From assembly GCA_024516035.1 (NCBI GenBank), contig CM044966.1:771693-835692 (forward strand): DNA of 64,000 bases, written 5' to 3'. Shown here piece after piece: positions 30,101 through 41,930 of the stretch; the first letter of the stretch is position 1; the number at the start of each line of letters is the position of its first letter. A program made the position numbers and the translations under genes. Origin of the DNA: Bactericera cockerelli. Lineage: Eukaryota > Arthropoda > Insecta > Hemiptera > Triozidae. The notes beneath the pieces are model-generated. The model was not told the DNA's origin. It searched no databases and worked only from the letters and a program-made list of their open reading frames with translations.

Positions 30101-30334
30101 TCTCTATATATAAATGTCAAAGACACTCACTGACCACTGACTGATCATCGCTCTACAGCCCAAACCGTAAGTCCTAGGAAGCTGAAATTTGGTAGATAGC
30201 TTTGTCTTATAGTCTAGATGTGCAATAAGACGGGATTTTTCGAAACTCCCACTACAACACCTGCCATTGACGAAAAAGGATTTTTTGCTTTCACGGCCAT
30301 GCCTCGGCCCGCAAAGCGGGCGACAGCCCGCTAG
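30101..30334 (+). mobile_element. Non-autonomous Helitron-like element 2, unit 2
   Basis: Starts TCTCTATATATAAATG and ends GCGGGCGACAGCCCGCTAG. The empty site in unit 1 (about 12150) reads GGGATATTAAATATATGG, which places the insertion exactly between A and T with no duplication. It is the same family as 29386-29614 and in the same orientation. Confidence 0.88.
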
Positions 30335-30438
30335 TTAAATATATGGAAAAGTCCAATAATTCTGCGCTACCCACTAAAATTGTGAGAAAAACACAAAGAA
30401 ACACATTTATGTAGTTGATTTGAAATAAAATTCTACTA

Positions 30439-30620
30439 GATGGTAAGGTACTCGCTTGCCATGCGGAAGGTCCTGGGTTCGAATCCCACAGCCGACAAAA
30501 TATCTGTATTCAAAATTCCGTTACACTTGTTTCTAAGGTTTAACTTCTCGTGTGCTCATGTTGACTGAACATCTCAATGGAAAGTGTGTCGCCTCTCGCA
30601 AGTAAAAATTGAATTGAATT
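30439..30620 (+). repeat. SINE-B, tRNA-Gly-like, unit 2
   Basis: GGTAAGGTACTCGCTTGCCA and a perfect B box GGGTTCGAATCCC, with an ATTGAATTGAATT tail. The 5' tRNA part is missing. Confidence 0.7.
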
Positions 30621-30930
30621 ATATGGTTTTTTTACTGTACACTAATAATATTCCTTAATATTATCTCCTAAGCGTATGCAAACTTCTGAGGAGTTTCCAT
30701 ACGTCTGAGAGGAGGAGACTACGGGATGAGAAAGCTACAACACAGGTGACAAGCGTTTACAATAGCTGCTGTTTCATGGCTACGAAATAAATAAGGCTGT
30801 GGACTATAATTAAAAGAAAAGTCTTCACTTCTATGTATCACTTGTATCAGCATGTATGATTTGAAATAAACTTCAACTGTGTAGACACCCAATATCAGGG
30901 ATATACTAGTAATATTATTTCACTACCGTC

Positions 30931-31126
30931 CACTGGTAGTCAAGTGGTTAACGCGCTAATCTGGTAATCCAGGTAGCGTAGGGAGCCATTGGTTCGAATC
31001 CCATTCAATGCATTAATTTTTCCTCATTAATTTGTGTTTGTGACCACATAATTATAAGACTCTAAGGGTTAGGTTGTAGAAAATGCTTTGAGCGTAAACC
31101 TCGCCTGGTGGTTACCTTCCACTAAA
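30931..31126 (+). repeat. SINE-A, unit 2
   Basis: CACTGGTAGTCAAGTGGTTA start, perfect B box TTGGTTCGAATCCC, and 3' end GGTTACCTTCCACTAAA. Confidence 0.8.
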
Positions 31127-31294
31127 GATGCTATTACCAAGACCAAAAGGGTAATAACAAGTCCTAGCTCGTACACAATGCACATGTCTAGAATAATTAA
31201 TTTAGTATTATAATGCTTTACAAATACACAAACTCAGATTCGGTGGGTACTGAGTGGAAGCATCTCCAAAAAAATTTCCCACCAGCCTCATCTG

Positions 31295-31402
31295 ATTGTT
31301 ATTATTATTATTACTAGTGACATGATAATATGGTTAGGATTATTATTACTAGTGACAGGATAATATGGTAAGTATTATTAATACTAGTGACATGATAAAT
31401 AT
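31295..31402. repeat. 35-bp minisatellite, unit 2 (about 3 copies)
   Basis: ATTATTATTACTAGTGACAT units with GATAATATGGTTAGG joints, just 3' of the BTB stop. Confidence 0.75.
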
Positions 31403-31431
31403 ATGAGATAAAAATCCACAATATAATCTCC

Positions 31432-33096
31432 CTACTTGGTTTCGATTTCAATTGATTTGAAATAAACTTCCACTGTGTAGACATCAACATTTGACTGAAG
31501 TAATCCATATACATCCCACCACGACGCGCTCTGGCCCCTGCTCCCGTGCACCTGGTCCCCCGGGTAGTAGAACTGACAGACCTCCACACAGGGAGCAGCA
31601 GGAGTCAGTGTTACTCTCCTGTATGATCCGTCTCGTGGTACTACACAGGAGTCATAACCTCCACGTTGTGGGACAAACTTGAATTGACATTCAACAGTAC
31701 ACTCCCAGTCACGCTGCGTGGTGGAGAGACATTTCAAGTACATGTGTAAGTTGTTGTAATCATCCCTAATGCATGCTTTCCATTTCATATCTCCTATAAG
31801 ACACTCCTCTTCTGACTCATACAATTTAACGGAAGAAAGTGGAATTTTAATGGTGAATTTATTTGTAACATGTGTTAACAACTTCTTTCTAGACTCGACT
31901 ACAGTTGGGTTATTAACAATTCCTTCATTTTGATTATTGATCTCTGCTCTATTTGGATTCCCGGTCTCTACTTCAACAGGAATTTCAACAATTCTTTCAT
32001 TTTGATCTCTGGTTTCTGCTTTGAATTTATTCCTTGGCTCTAAGCTCTTGGAGAAATATTTGTCTTCTTCCAAAAACACTCTGTGTTTAAGGAACAGTTC
32101 TGTTTTAAAAGCAGTCATGTACTCAAAAGCAGAAATATTTTTCACGCGAATATATGAAAGCAGTTTTTTCAATACATTATCTGAAAATGTCTTTGCCAGT
32201 TCGACACAGCTGTCAAGTTGATCAGGAATGATGTTGTCCACATCCGGATTATTTTCATTGAAATCACCACTGGATGGTCCAGCACTTTGGTTCAACGCCA
32301 TTTTCTTAAATTTTGTCATCTCTTTCTTGTCACATGACTTGGCATCAGTTGTGAACACTTTTTCACTTCTGGCAGCATGTGACTGAGAGTCACAACCATC
32401 AGCCGATTCCTCAGCAACATGTGCACTGCTGATCTTCTCGTCCAACATTTCCAGAGCTCGCCGGGGACACTGGTTCAGATTCTCACTGTGCCACACCAAA
32501 GCACCCCTGAGGATGTCAATTTCAGGAGCGTAAAACAGGTTGGACTTGAGCAATTCACTCAAAACTTCGTATTGCAAATCCTTGAAACCCTCGTGCTTCA
32601 ACACTTGTTCTGAATTCTCGTAAGCATAAATAATTAACTTTTTGTACAGCTCGTCCAATAAGAATTTCTTGGCTGTATTGATGAGTACAAAAAACGAGTC
32701 GAGCTCAAAATTGTCAAGTGTAGACAGGAATGACTTGATGGCAGTGAAGATATCAGAGAGCTCATAGGTCTCGCACAGCCGGAGAACCTCACAGATGATG
32801 GGTTTCTGCATTCTTGAAAAATTCAATTCCATGCCGTGCATGTATTGAAGTATGATTTCAAAGCTCTCATCAAACATGAGACCTGGTATTGTTAATATTT
32901 TGTCATCACAGTGTTCATGATGTGTCTTTACTTGTGAATACAGAATACTACTGCTCATGTAGATGAGATGACTGCTGACATGAACTTTTGAGTTTTTCAA
33001 TATGAATAAACAGTCACAAATTTCATCATTGTTCCAAACTTTTTCTGCCTTCATTGTCAGTTCACTTCTGAACAAGACATCTTGTACTTCTGCCAT
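31432..33096 (-). CDS. BTB-BACK-MATH-like protein, unit 2, 554 aa
   Basis: Same layout as the unit 1 copy: BTB about 27-95, BACK-like about 96-215, polar linker, MATH-like about 414-554. The protein differs from unit 3 at only about two residues (Ile/Met in the LT(I/M)PGLMF segment, Gly/Ser in KHE(G/S)F). Compared with unit 1, the N-terminal part is nearly identical, while the MATH-like part carries many substitutions and three in-frame length changes. A splice-acceptor-like TTTCTGTTTCAG precedes the ATG. An upstream in-frame extension to about 33189 is open but is probably intronic. Confidence 0.8.
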   Translation of the reverse strand: MAEVQDVLFRSELTMKAEKVWNNDEICDCLFILKNSKVHVSSHLIYMSSSILYSQVKTHHEHCDDKILTIPGLMFDESFEIILQYMHGMELNFSRMQKPIICEVLRLCETYELSDIFTAIKSFLSTLDNFELDSFFVLINTAKKFLLDELYKKLIIYAYENSEQVLKHEGFKDLQYEVLSELLKSNLFYAPEIDILRGALVWHSENLNQCPRRALEMLDEKISSAHVAEESADGCDSQSHAARSEKVFTTDAKSCDKKEMTKFKKMALNQSAGPSSGDFNENNPDVDNIIPDQLDSCVELAKTFSDNVLKKLLSYIRVKNISAFEYMTAFKTELFLKHRVFLEEDKYFSKSLEPRNKFKAETRDQNERIVEIPVEVETGNPNRAEINNQNEGIVNNPTVVESRKKLLTHVTNKFTIKIPLSSVKLYESEEECLIGDMKWKACIRDDYNNLHMYLKCLSTTQRDWECTVECQFKFVPQRGGYDSCVVPRDGSYRRVTLTPAAPCVEVCQFYYPGDQVHGSRGQSASWWDVYGLLQSNVDVYTVEVYFKSIEIETK

Positions 33097-33360
33097 TCTG
33101 AAACAGAAAGAGGAGAGGGTAATGACCATGGTATTTGTGTACAATTTTTTTTTTTTTTTTAATTGACAAATTACTGTAGAATACCTCAAAATTCAAGGGA
33201 CAAATGTGACATGTCGAGTTTCAAATAAGAGAAGACATGGGCCGTGTTTAATTGTTTATACAACAAGGGCTACGAATTCTTTCGAGTAAATGGGATTTTT
33301 GATCTATTGCGACTTCGAGGTAGCGAGATTCTACTATGAATAGGTAAAATAATAAATAAT

Positions 33361-33710
33361 TAAGTAAATATCACAGGTAGGTACAAGTACAAGTAAATAT
33401 CACAGGTAGATACAAGTACTAGTAAATATCACAGGTAAGTACAAGAATAAGTAAATATCACAGGTAGGTACAAGTACCAGTAAATATCACAGGTGGGTAC
33501 AAGTACAAGTAAATATCACAGGTAGGTACAAGTACAAGTAAATATCACAGGTAGGTACAAGTAAATATCACATGTAGGTACAAGTACAATTAAATATCAC
33601 ATGTAGGTACAAGTACAGGTAAATATCACAGGTAGGTACAAGTAAAAGTAAATATCTCAGGTAGGTCCAAGTACAATTAAATATCACAGGTAGGTTCAAG
33701 TACATTCTAA
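33361..33710. repeat. 29-bp minisatellite, unit 2 (about 12 copies)
   Basis: AAATATCACAGGTAGGTACA-type units. The first about nine follow the same variant order as unit 1. The last three differ (AAATATCTCAGGTAGGTCCA) and match the end of the unit 4 array. Confidence 0.9.
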
Positions 33711-33851
33711 AGACATTCTGATCAATTGCAAGCTTATTTCTGGTCAAACTCTTGGTTTTAATTTCAAAAGTTGAAAGATAGTATTCTGGAATAAACTTTA
33801 AGTATTTTGGAAAAAACTTCAAGTATTTTGGAATAAACTTAAAGTATTTTA

Positions 33852-34205
33852 GCCAGCTCCCATGGCATGACGATTGAGACTACTGCCTGTAGTCCAGAGA
33901 TCCCAAGTTTGATCCTTGATTGGGGCATACTTTTCCAAAGAAATTCTGTTCCTTTCAAAACATTTCCTCCTGATTTCCTCCGTCATAACTTACAACGCAC
34001 ATTCCTCTACTTTACCCTTAGTGATAATACTACCCCATTTAAAGAAAAGTGTAAAGAGGCTTTATCTTTTCCCCTGTAATATTTTTAAATTTTAAAATCC
34101 TGTTACCTGTTTACACGTGGGCTGGTATTTCCGGCCCTACCCAGGCTGGGTGAGGTTATTGTGGGTAGCTGGTATGATTCCCAACAAATAGAAGGTAAAA
34201 CCCCC
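33852..34205 (+). repeat. SINE-C with inserted LINE-tail-like fragment, unit 2
   Basis: SINE-C head (GCCAGCTCCCATGGCATGAC) and body (GGCCCTACCCAGGCTGGGTG) are separated by about 150 bp (about 33962-34112) that units 1 and 3 lack. The insert has a short open frame (NTTPFKEKCKEALSFPL then stop) followed by an AT-rich tail. This resembles the 3' end of a non-LTR element, but the assignment is weak. Confidence 0.6.
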
Positions 34206-34610
34206 TTTCTCAATATCTACCTCATCAGGAGCTTACAACCAAAAATAATCCACTAGTCACAATACATCTAATTAGGTATAAGTGTTAATTGTAAGGGTTT
34301 CACTGAAAACCCTGCAACCAGGTCAGATAATAATAAAAGTATTTTGGAATAACCTTTAAGTATTTTGGAATAAATTTCAACTTGTCAGTCCCATTTTAAG
34401 GCCCCATGCCTTGAAAATGCTAAGGGCATTGTGCAGGCATAGTCCATCACTGTTTGGCTTTGGTGTTATTACCTAGTGCCTAGTTAGTCTTACCTAGAAG
34501 TAAAAAGTTTTTTTTTTCATTCAAAGTATGAAAATAAATTAAATAAATCTTGGTTGCTATATCTGAATTCATTGCAATAACCAGAGTATTCAATAGATAA
34601 ATATTACAGC
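34206..34610. repeat. Unit 2 backbone, no gene
   Basis: Sequence shared with unit 4 (61406-61790). It includes an approximately 130-bp stretch (CTCAATATCTACCTCATCAG to CAACCAGGTCAGATAATAAT) missing from units 1 and 3. The remainder matches all units. Confidence 0.6.
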
Positions 34611-34951
34611 AATGGTAGTCAAGTGATTAATGCACTAGTCTGGTAATTCCGTTCTGTTGGTTCAAATCCCAACCAGTGCATGATTTTTTCTTTATTAATT
34701 TGAGTTTGTGACAAAATAATAATATGACTAAGATCTCCCTAACTCAGTGATTAAGAATCCCGGACGAAGCGGAAATTTTTGACCAAAAGTTTCAGTTTCT
34801 GGTATGGCATGGATGTAAAGGTAAAGTGGCCTGAAGGAATGCAAAAGCAGTTCCAGGGCACACTTACTTAAAAAAAAAAAAAAAAAAAAGAGGTTAGGTG
34901 GTAGAAAATGCTGTGAGCATTAACCTCGCTTGGTGGTTACCTTCCACTAAA
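34611..34951 (+). repeat. SINE-A interrupted by a second short retroelement, unit 2
   Basis: The SINE-A head and tail match 16444-16637. After ATATGACTAAG they are split by about 165 bp: CTCCCTAACTCAGTGATTAA, a body with GGCATGGATGTAAAGGTAAA, and a poly-A end at about 34870-34890. The poly-A tail and tRNA-like opening suggest a nested SINE. The same nest is in unit 4 (61793-62135), so it predates that duplication. Confidence 0.65.
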
Positions 34952-36396
34952 TAGTGTTATTATTCTTATCATAGAAAAATCCAATGGAGCTGAATATCAG
35001 TTTGTTATAACTGGAAGGCCATTATATTCGGAGTTGTTATAAGTATAAGTAGTGCTTTATTTAGACTGTCAGCGCAAGACAGGTAGTCCCATTATGCCAA
35101 CAGTTTATGTTATAGGCCAAGTTCACTGAATTTCACTCTATGGATTTCATCTCAGGGACAGGGGTCAAGCACAGGAGTATGCTATGAATCATCCCCAATG
35201 AAAGTCAGACTTGTGTGCAATATTTCAGGTCTCGAGCACTTACCGGTTAGGTGCCAACTTATTACACACATAAACATGTGTACCATTATTTATCCAGGGG
35301 GAAACATTTTTCTCTATTTAGAGTACTCTGACCAGTGGGAAATCATTGGAGGAGATTTTTATAATGTCTACTGATATGTGTTAAAGCTGTTATTATATAT
35401 TTATAATTATTTTTCTCTAGCTTTTAATCTTTGATCATTAACAGGAGTGGCCTCAGTGGGGTCAACAATAGAATCTTAAATGGAACTACTCTGTTTGTGA
35501 TATATTTCTAAAAGGTAAGATAAAGTAAGTTTTCATATTTGTGTTAATTGATCTAACTACTGAGTTTGGTGATATTTTTCAACAGTAGTTAACATCCAAA
35601 GTTTTTTAGAGTTTTTTAAAAAAACAAAAGACGATCAGAGATATTCCAAAATGTTTTCCTCTCTGATGGCACACAGGTCTCAGCATTAAAAAAAAAAAAA
35701 AAAAAAACAAAAAAAAATATCGTCAGTTCTCTGATATTTCAAGTGGCTCTGTTTTTAGGCAGACCCTGTATGTTGTTATTGATGTTATAAACAGCTTTGC
35801 TACAGCTGGGGTAAGTGATGGTCTCCAGCCAACCTTAGTGGCTCATTCTGAACCACAAAGTTCTGCGTGTGATTAAAAATTGCCAGAATTTGGCGTGTTT
35901 TATGTAATAGGATTAGTAAATCTAAGCAACTCCTTAGATTTTATAAGCTGACCAACAGGTATTTTCAAACAAGGTTTTCTACCATCAAGGCTGAACACAG
36001 CTCCATTATGCCACAGAGCCCAGCTCAGATTTGACCTCTAAAGTTGTTGTCAATGAGAAAGTTAAGAGATAGTGTCCACTAAGATTTACAAAACCTGTTT
36101 AATTTTTTGCCCTGAAAACTCTATTTTGTTCCATAGTTACCTAATACACAGCTACAAAGCCCAACTTAGATACAACCTCTACATGCAGTAGTACTCAATG
36201 TGAAAGATAAGGGATAGTGTCCATTAAGATTAACTAATCCTGTTTCATATTTTGCCCCTGAGTAGGTATGCTACTATACTTGGCTATGTTGTCTACTACA
36301 GAATAAAATAACTTAAACAGACATTCATCTTAATCACAATTTCCATTCAAATTCCCAACCCTCCACCCTTGCAGTGAACTGAACAGATTCACTTAC
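34952..36396. repeat. Unit 2 distal backbone, no gene
   Basis: From about 35268 it matches 923-1651 plus 5164-5557 (unit 0) and 62461-63326 (unit 4). It contains the diverged direct duplication at about 36010-36250 and shows the empty sites for both copies of element A. There is a poly-A run at about 35688-35707. Nothing coding is seen. Confidence 0.7.
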
Positions 36397-37663
36397 CCTG
36401 TGGTTGTGGAGAGAACTTGTCTCTTGAAATATGCTGGATACCAATCTGAAGATTTTTAAGTTTATTTGTATTAGTTTGGAGCCGCTTGAAGGAAATAATG
36501 CCACACCAACTCTCAGATGAATGATGATAAGAGAATTGAGAGTAGGGATGAGATTATTTTTTCTTTGTACTTTTTTAAACTTAGGACATCTTAATCTTGA
36601 CGAGTTATTGATTTGTAAGTTGGGATGACGTCCCTGAAGCTACCAAGGTAGCAATTGAGTGTGTTTTCCAATTTCCTTTCAAACTCACAACCCTACACCC
36701 TGTGCAGTTTATTGTGGCAGGGACAGATAATCCAAGCTGTCAAACACTAATGAAACAACCAGATTAACAAATCAACTGAAAGATTATCAAAATGGTGAAA
36801 ACTCAGGCTAAAATTCAATTACAAATTACAATTACTTATGAAACAGGTTTACAGGCAGAACAACTAGAAGAAATTTAAATAAATAAAAAAGATTTCACGA
36901 GGTTGCATACCGCATTACAGCACGAGTTGTCAATGTAATGATACGCCTTCAAAAAAAAAACTTCATGTTATAACAGCTATACGCTGCACAATTTATTATT
37001 TTGGTAACGCCTTCAAAAAAATGACACCACACGACTTTCCATATCACTCGAAAATACGTCCAAATCCTCCACTGGTAACTCAACGGTAACAGTTAGCTTT
37101 AGCTTGTAATCAGCACCTCAAAATCATTGGATTTGATGTGTCACAACCCCCATCTAATATGAATAGTATTAAAAAAGTTAGTCCTAGGTCCCCCTCTCAA
37201 AATACCCGTAAATTCGGGCCGGGTTCCAAAAATTCGAGATATCAAAAATAATTAGAGTAGGTATGCCCCTATAGTTTTTTATAGCTAGAAAAACATGTAC
37301 TTATAAAAATTCATATCTCTTATCGTTTAGCAAGTACAACCAAACGCCGCAAATGGCGATTGAAAGGCGCCATTGGTGGAATCAACTTTTTTTTCAAAAG
37401 TTTCGTCCTGAATCCTGTATATATTTATGACCTCTGTACCGAATTCCAAGTTTCTAGCTTATGCCATTCATGAGATATTTTGTTTACAGATAGACAGACG
37501 GACCAATGGCTTAAACTTTGGATTTACGGTCTGGCGACCCTAAAACGTGTTTTGGCACTGAAAGCTGACGATCCAAAATTTTGGGTGATTCCACTACTTT
37601 CCTTATTATAGGATAAGGAAAGTAAAAATACAAAGGACCAAAGACACTAAAGTACAACAATTT
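36397..37663. repeat. Unit 3 proximal backbone, no gene
   Basis: Near-identical to 25079-26355, with a handful of substitutions and a 10-bp length difference near 36855 (unit 2 has an extra GAAGTCGGCA-like stretch). Confidence 0.7.
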
Positions 37664-37946
37664 AGTCGTATTTTTCTTTCTAACCAAAATAAAATCCAGG
37701 TTAGGTTTTTTCCAAATATTTCCATTTTTTCGAAGGTCATTCGTGAAAGAAAAATGCGTTTGGTTACTTTTAAAGATAAAGAATGGACTTTTAAAGATAA
37801 ACCTATAGAAGAACTGGAAGCAAGAATTTTCTACTTCCACTTTGGTTAACTTTGGAAGTGGAAATTTTTCCTCTTCCAAAAGAAAAATGACTAGCTTCCA
37901 GTTTGGTTCATTTTATTCCCGTTTGGTTAGAAAGAAAAATACGGCT
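37664..37946. mobile_element. Miniature TIR element (283 bp), unit 3
   Basis: Same insertion as 26356-26638, with AGTCGTATTTTTCTTTCTAA at the left end and its near-reverse complement at the right, and TTT flanks. Confidence 0.8.
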
Positions 37947-38014
37947 TTTTATGTTACAACACGATTTTCATACAAATGTATTGCGTGTAGAATGAAACAT
38001 TATTTTCGCAGGCA

Positions 38015-39055
38015 TCTCATGAAATGTAGTCCTTGAGCCCCGGTGTCAGGATCTCAACGCCCAGGTGAACTGCAGATTCCTCGCCGTTGCGAAGCATGTC
38101 CAGCACGTACAGCTCGCTTGCGACCATGTGGAGCGGGGGCTCTCCCGCCAAGACCTGGGTCTCCACGTGGCTTGTGCTGGCAGCGGCTGCGCAGATGGCG
38201 ATGGTGCAGAACCTTTGGCAGGCTCTGAGGCGCCGGGCGATGATCCTTCTCCTGGTGGAGAGTTGGTGGCCCCATAGCGCCACACCGTATGTTGCCCTCA
38301 GGATGACGGGGGCCCAGTAGGTGATTCGGAGTCCCTCGGCTCTTGTGCCCCGAGTCTTGCTGAAAACTCTTCGGAGCATGGCGAAGCTCTTGATACCCGA
38401 AGCTGTTCTCTCCTCGACATGCTTCAGAAAGTATCCGCAGTCGTCGAGAGTGACTCCCAGTAGTGTAGAGCAGCGGTGCTCAACCTAGGGGTCGCGAAGC
38501 TAAACCAGGGGGTCGCGAGAAAGCTTCAACCACTGAACGGGGGACGCGGAAAAAACCGCTGAAAAAAATTACTTGAAGGAGAAAAAAATAATTTCTAAAT
38601 CAAAATTAGTGTTAGTAACTTTATTAGCACTTTATTATTAGTAAGTAACGAAACATTTAAACTTCCAATAAAAAAAAACTTACCTCCCTTGAATTGTACT
38701 ACCTTTTTTTGTTAGAGGGGGGTCGCGATTTTTTTTCCCTTCGAAGGGGGTCGCGGCTCAAAAAGGTTGGGTACCGCTGGAGTAGAGTACCTCGCCATGT
38801 TGACAGGGGTTCCTCCAGTGTTTCAGCGGCGGCAGCACTCGGGTGATGCGTCTCCCTCCCTCCATCCTGGAGAAGTCCTGAGTGAGATCCATTAGCACCT
38901 GTCCGGCGCGACTATGAGCCAGTTCTCTGCTGTGCATGTATTGGTGGCCTCCATGGCCGCTGGCCCTCTTTCGCTCACCTCCCTAGCCACAAGTCCGGTG
39001 ATGAGGACAGTAGTGTCGTCCGCATACGCGCAGAGGTACTCGAGTACATGCTTTG
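38015..39055 (-). pseudogene. R1-like LINE reverse transcriptase relic, unit 3, split by hAT
   Basis: The C-terminal half at 38017-38379 (TQVLAGEPPLHMVASELYVL, RNGEESAVHLGVEILTPG) is open. The palm half at about 38780-39055 is broken. The hAT at 38471-38779 lies between them. This copy keeps the AVHLG stretch missing in unit 2. Confidence 0.7.
38471..38779. mobile_element. Miniature hAT element, unit 3 (309 bp)
   Basis: CAGCGGTGCTCAACC to GGTTGGGTACCGCTG, with the same flanks as the other units. Confidence 0.85.
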
Positions 39056-39415
39056 ATTTGAGAAGCAACTAATGGCGGAGATTTAGTCAAATACAAGATA
39101 TTGCATATAAAAGTTGTAAAAAGTCCTCGAATTGTGCGATACCCACCAAAATTGTGACACAATAAGACAAATTACAAGCTTTCGTACATTGAGAATTAGT
39201 TGATTAGAATGTTCTGTTTTTTTTTTATTATTAAAAAATATATCTAAAAATGTTATATATAAAAAAAAAACAGAAAGTAAAAACAATGGTATTATTGTAT
39301 TAACTTTTTGTTCTATTCCTTTGGTTCCTATATAACACCAAGTTCCACTGTATCGTTTTTTTTTTAAACAAAATACATGATATTTATATTTATTTGCATT
39401 TTTATGATATAAGTT

Positions 39416-39615
39416 AAACTTATCATATTTGTGTTAATCACAATCGTGATGCCACAACTACACAAACTCGCTTTACTAAATTTTTGCTGAACTTGGGACT
39501 TGAACCACCGTCGGAACAGTCGGTGGTTCAAGTCGCAAGTTCAGCAAAAATTTAATAAAGCGAGTTTGTGTAGTGGTGGCATCACGATTATGATTAACAC
39601 AAATATGATAACTTT
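39416..39615. repeat. 200-bp palindrome, unit 3
   Basis: Same palindrome as 28119-28318. The outermost bases of the left arm are mutated (AAACTTATC instead of AAAGTTATC), so the perfect arms are slightly shorter. The stretch 39056-39415 before it is AT-rich backbone with no gene. Confidence 0.85.
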
Positions 39616-39838
39616 CCGGGTAACAAGTCAGGCTATAGTTTGGCTGGGGAACGTTAAACAGAGAGAAGACCAGTGTCTCGCTAGAGGTCTAGACACAGAC
39701 AGACTAGCCAACCCTTGCAGTTTCCAGAGGATTTAATAGCTTATAACGAAAATGTCCAAGTACTAATGATGGTTGATCGCACATAGAAAAATGGGGTTGA
39801 GGACGAGCCAACTTTGAAATAAAGTTAGCTGGAAACCA

Positions 39839-40276
39839 TCATCCCCCCTCCAGCTGTAGCCGAGCTGAATACAACAACCTTTTAGAAGAAATTAAAATTA
39901 AAACCCTTAATAATAGAATAATACCAAGCCCTGCTCTTCTCTTTGAAACACCAAAACTAAACACAATATCCCCAATAGTATCAGCAATGATGTTGTGCAA
40001 CAACAAAGCAGATAAACCTTCATCAGATTTTGACAAGAGAATTTCAGATGAGGAACTATTCTGTAAATTTGCACTTGAAGGATTTTTGATTCGTGGTTCA
40101 TCTTCATTCGACTCTCTTCCTTCTGAAAATGCCTCAACCCACCGAAAAACCTGGGTCCTTGACTGAACACTTTCTCCATAGGCCTGCCAGAGTTTATCAA
40201 TTGTTTCTGTTGCACTGTGTCCAAGTTTGAAGCAGAACTTGAGAGCACCATTGCTCAGAATTGACAAAACGAACAC
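39839..40276 (-). CDS. Mariner-type HTH ORF, unit 3, 145 aa
   Basis: FCFKLGHSATETIDKLWQAY and FRWVEAFSEGRESNEDEPR as in unit 2, with substitutions (SRTQVF, GLSALLL). No catalytic domain. A 29-base T run (about 40348-40376) lies upstream. Confidence 0.5.
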   Translation of the reverse strand: MFVLSILSNGALKFCFKLGHSATETIDKLWQAYGESVQSRTQVFRWVEAFSEGRESNEDEPRIKNPSSANLQNSSSSEILLSKSDEGLSALLLHNIIADTIGDIVFSFGVSKRRAGLGIILLLRVLILISSKRLLYSARLQLEGG

Positions 40277-40343
40277 GAAAAGTGTTTCACTAAAACTAAA
40301 AAACGTTACCCTTCACTAAAGACAGTTATTATTACTATTATTG

Positions 40344-40376
<33 letters not shown>

Positions 40377-40551
40377 CTACAAAAATGTTGAGATTAGGTA
40401 TCCTATACTACAATTTTTTCAAATAAAGGCTATGAAGAAATAAATATACAAAGTTGAAACTCAATATTTTTTAGTGTCAAAAAATAACCAGGGTTGCTGC
40501 GGAATTTATTAACACATAATAATAATAATATAGTAATAATAATAATTATTA

Positions 40552-40630
40552 ATACCAGTAATAATTGGAGCACTGGGCGTAGTAGCAAAGACATTGAAAG
40601 AAAACCTTCAAATGCTACCTGGAAAGTTCA
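40552..40630 (+). pseudogene. LINE reverse transcriptase tail, internally deleted, unit 3
   Basis: Same remnant and same deletion junction (GGAAAGTTCATAAAAAAATC) as unit 2. Confidence 0.5.
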
Positions 40631-40697
40631 TAAAAAAATCCTCTTGGTAAAATGGTTAAAAATAATAGTAATAATAAAATAATCGTAATTGTAATAA

Positions 40698-40926
40698 TCT
40701 TAATATATAAATGTCAAAGTCACTGACCACTGACTGATCATAGCTCTACAGCCCAAACCGTAAGTCCTAGGAAGCTGAAATTTGGTAGGTAGCTTTGTCT
40801 TATAGTCTAGATGTGCAATAAGACGGGATTTTTCAAAATTCCCACTACAACACCTGCCATTGGCGAAAAAGGATTTTTTGCTTTCACGGCCATGCCTCGG
40901 CCCGCCAGCGGGCGACAGCCCGCTAG
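40698..40926 (+). mobile_element. Non-autonomous Helitron-like element 1, unit 3
   Basis: TCTTAATATATAAATG start and GCGGGCGACAGCCCGCTAG end. Same insertion as 29386-29614. Confidence 0.8.
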
Positions 40927-41208
40927 TACCCTATAGTGGAAGGTAACCATCAGGCGAGGATAATTTCGTTTCTTTTTTTTTTCTTTATTTTCTTTTTTAA
41001 GGGTTACTTTAAAGGCGGAATTAATAGACTTTTTTGTAATAACTCTGTGGCGCTAAGTTGACAAAATTGAGCTCCTAAATGCTTTAAAATTAGAAATGGA
41101 CTTGAGACACCCTGAATCAGGTTCATACTATTGACTTAGCAGACGACGTAAAGCTGAAAATGTAAAATATTCTATGCTTACTTTGTCTTTATGTAATTGA
41201 TTTTATTA

Positions 41209-41409
41209 GTCACCGTGTCAGGGTGAGTTAGCGCGGCGCTAGGCATTGCAGGCGCGGTGACCTGGGTTCTATCCCCAACGGGGCACGATTTTTTCTGCTC
41301 TGTACTTGGGTGTTTGGGGTCCACTCATACAGCGTGAGGAAAAATAAGTAGCTGCTTTAATGTTAGCAGCGACCAGTGACAGAATAAGAGGCGAAAATAA
41401 GATATTGGG
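41209..41409 (+). repeat. SINE-D, unit 3
   Basis: Same as 29897-30097, directly upstream of Helitron-like element 2. Confidence 0.7.
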
Positions 41410-41412
41410 ATA

Positions 41413-41646
41413 TCTCTATATATAAATGTCAAAGACACTCACTGACCACTGACTGATCATCGCTCTACAGCCCAAACCGTAAGTCCTAGGAAGCTGAAAT
41501 TTGGTAGATAGCTTTGTCTTATAGTCTAGATGTGCAATAAGACGGGATTTTTCGAAACTCCCACTACAACACCTGCCATTGACGAAAAAGGATTTTTTGC
41601 TTTCACGGCCATGCCTCGGCCCGCAAAGCGGGCGACAGCCCGCTAG
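41413..41646 (+). mobile_element. Non-autonomous Helitron-like element 2, unit 3
   Basis: TCTCTATATATAAATG start, hairpin plus CTAG end, between GGGATA and TTAAATATATGG. Same insertion as 30101-30334. Confidence 0.88.
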
Positions 41647-41750
41647 TTAAATATATGGAAAAGTCCAATAATTCTGCGCTACCCACTAAAATTGTGAGAA
41701 AAACACAAAGAAACACATTTATGTAGTTGATTTGAAATAAAATTCTACTA

Positions 41751-41930
41751 GATGGTAAGGTACTCGCTTGCCATGCGGAAGGTCCTGGGTTCGAATCCCA
41801 CAGCCGACAAAATATCTGTATTCAAAATTCCGTTACACTTGTTTCTAAGGTTTAACTTCTCGTGTGCTCATGTTGACTGAACATCTCAATGGAAAGTGTG
41901 TCGCCTCTCGCAAGTAAAAATTGAATTGAA
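41751..41930 (+). repeat. SINE-B, tRNA-Gly-like, unit 3
   Basis: Same as 30439-30620, with B box GGGTTCGAATCCC. Confidence 0.7.
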
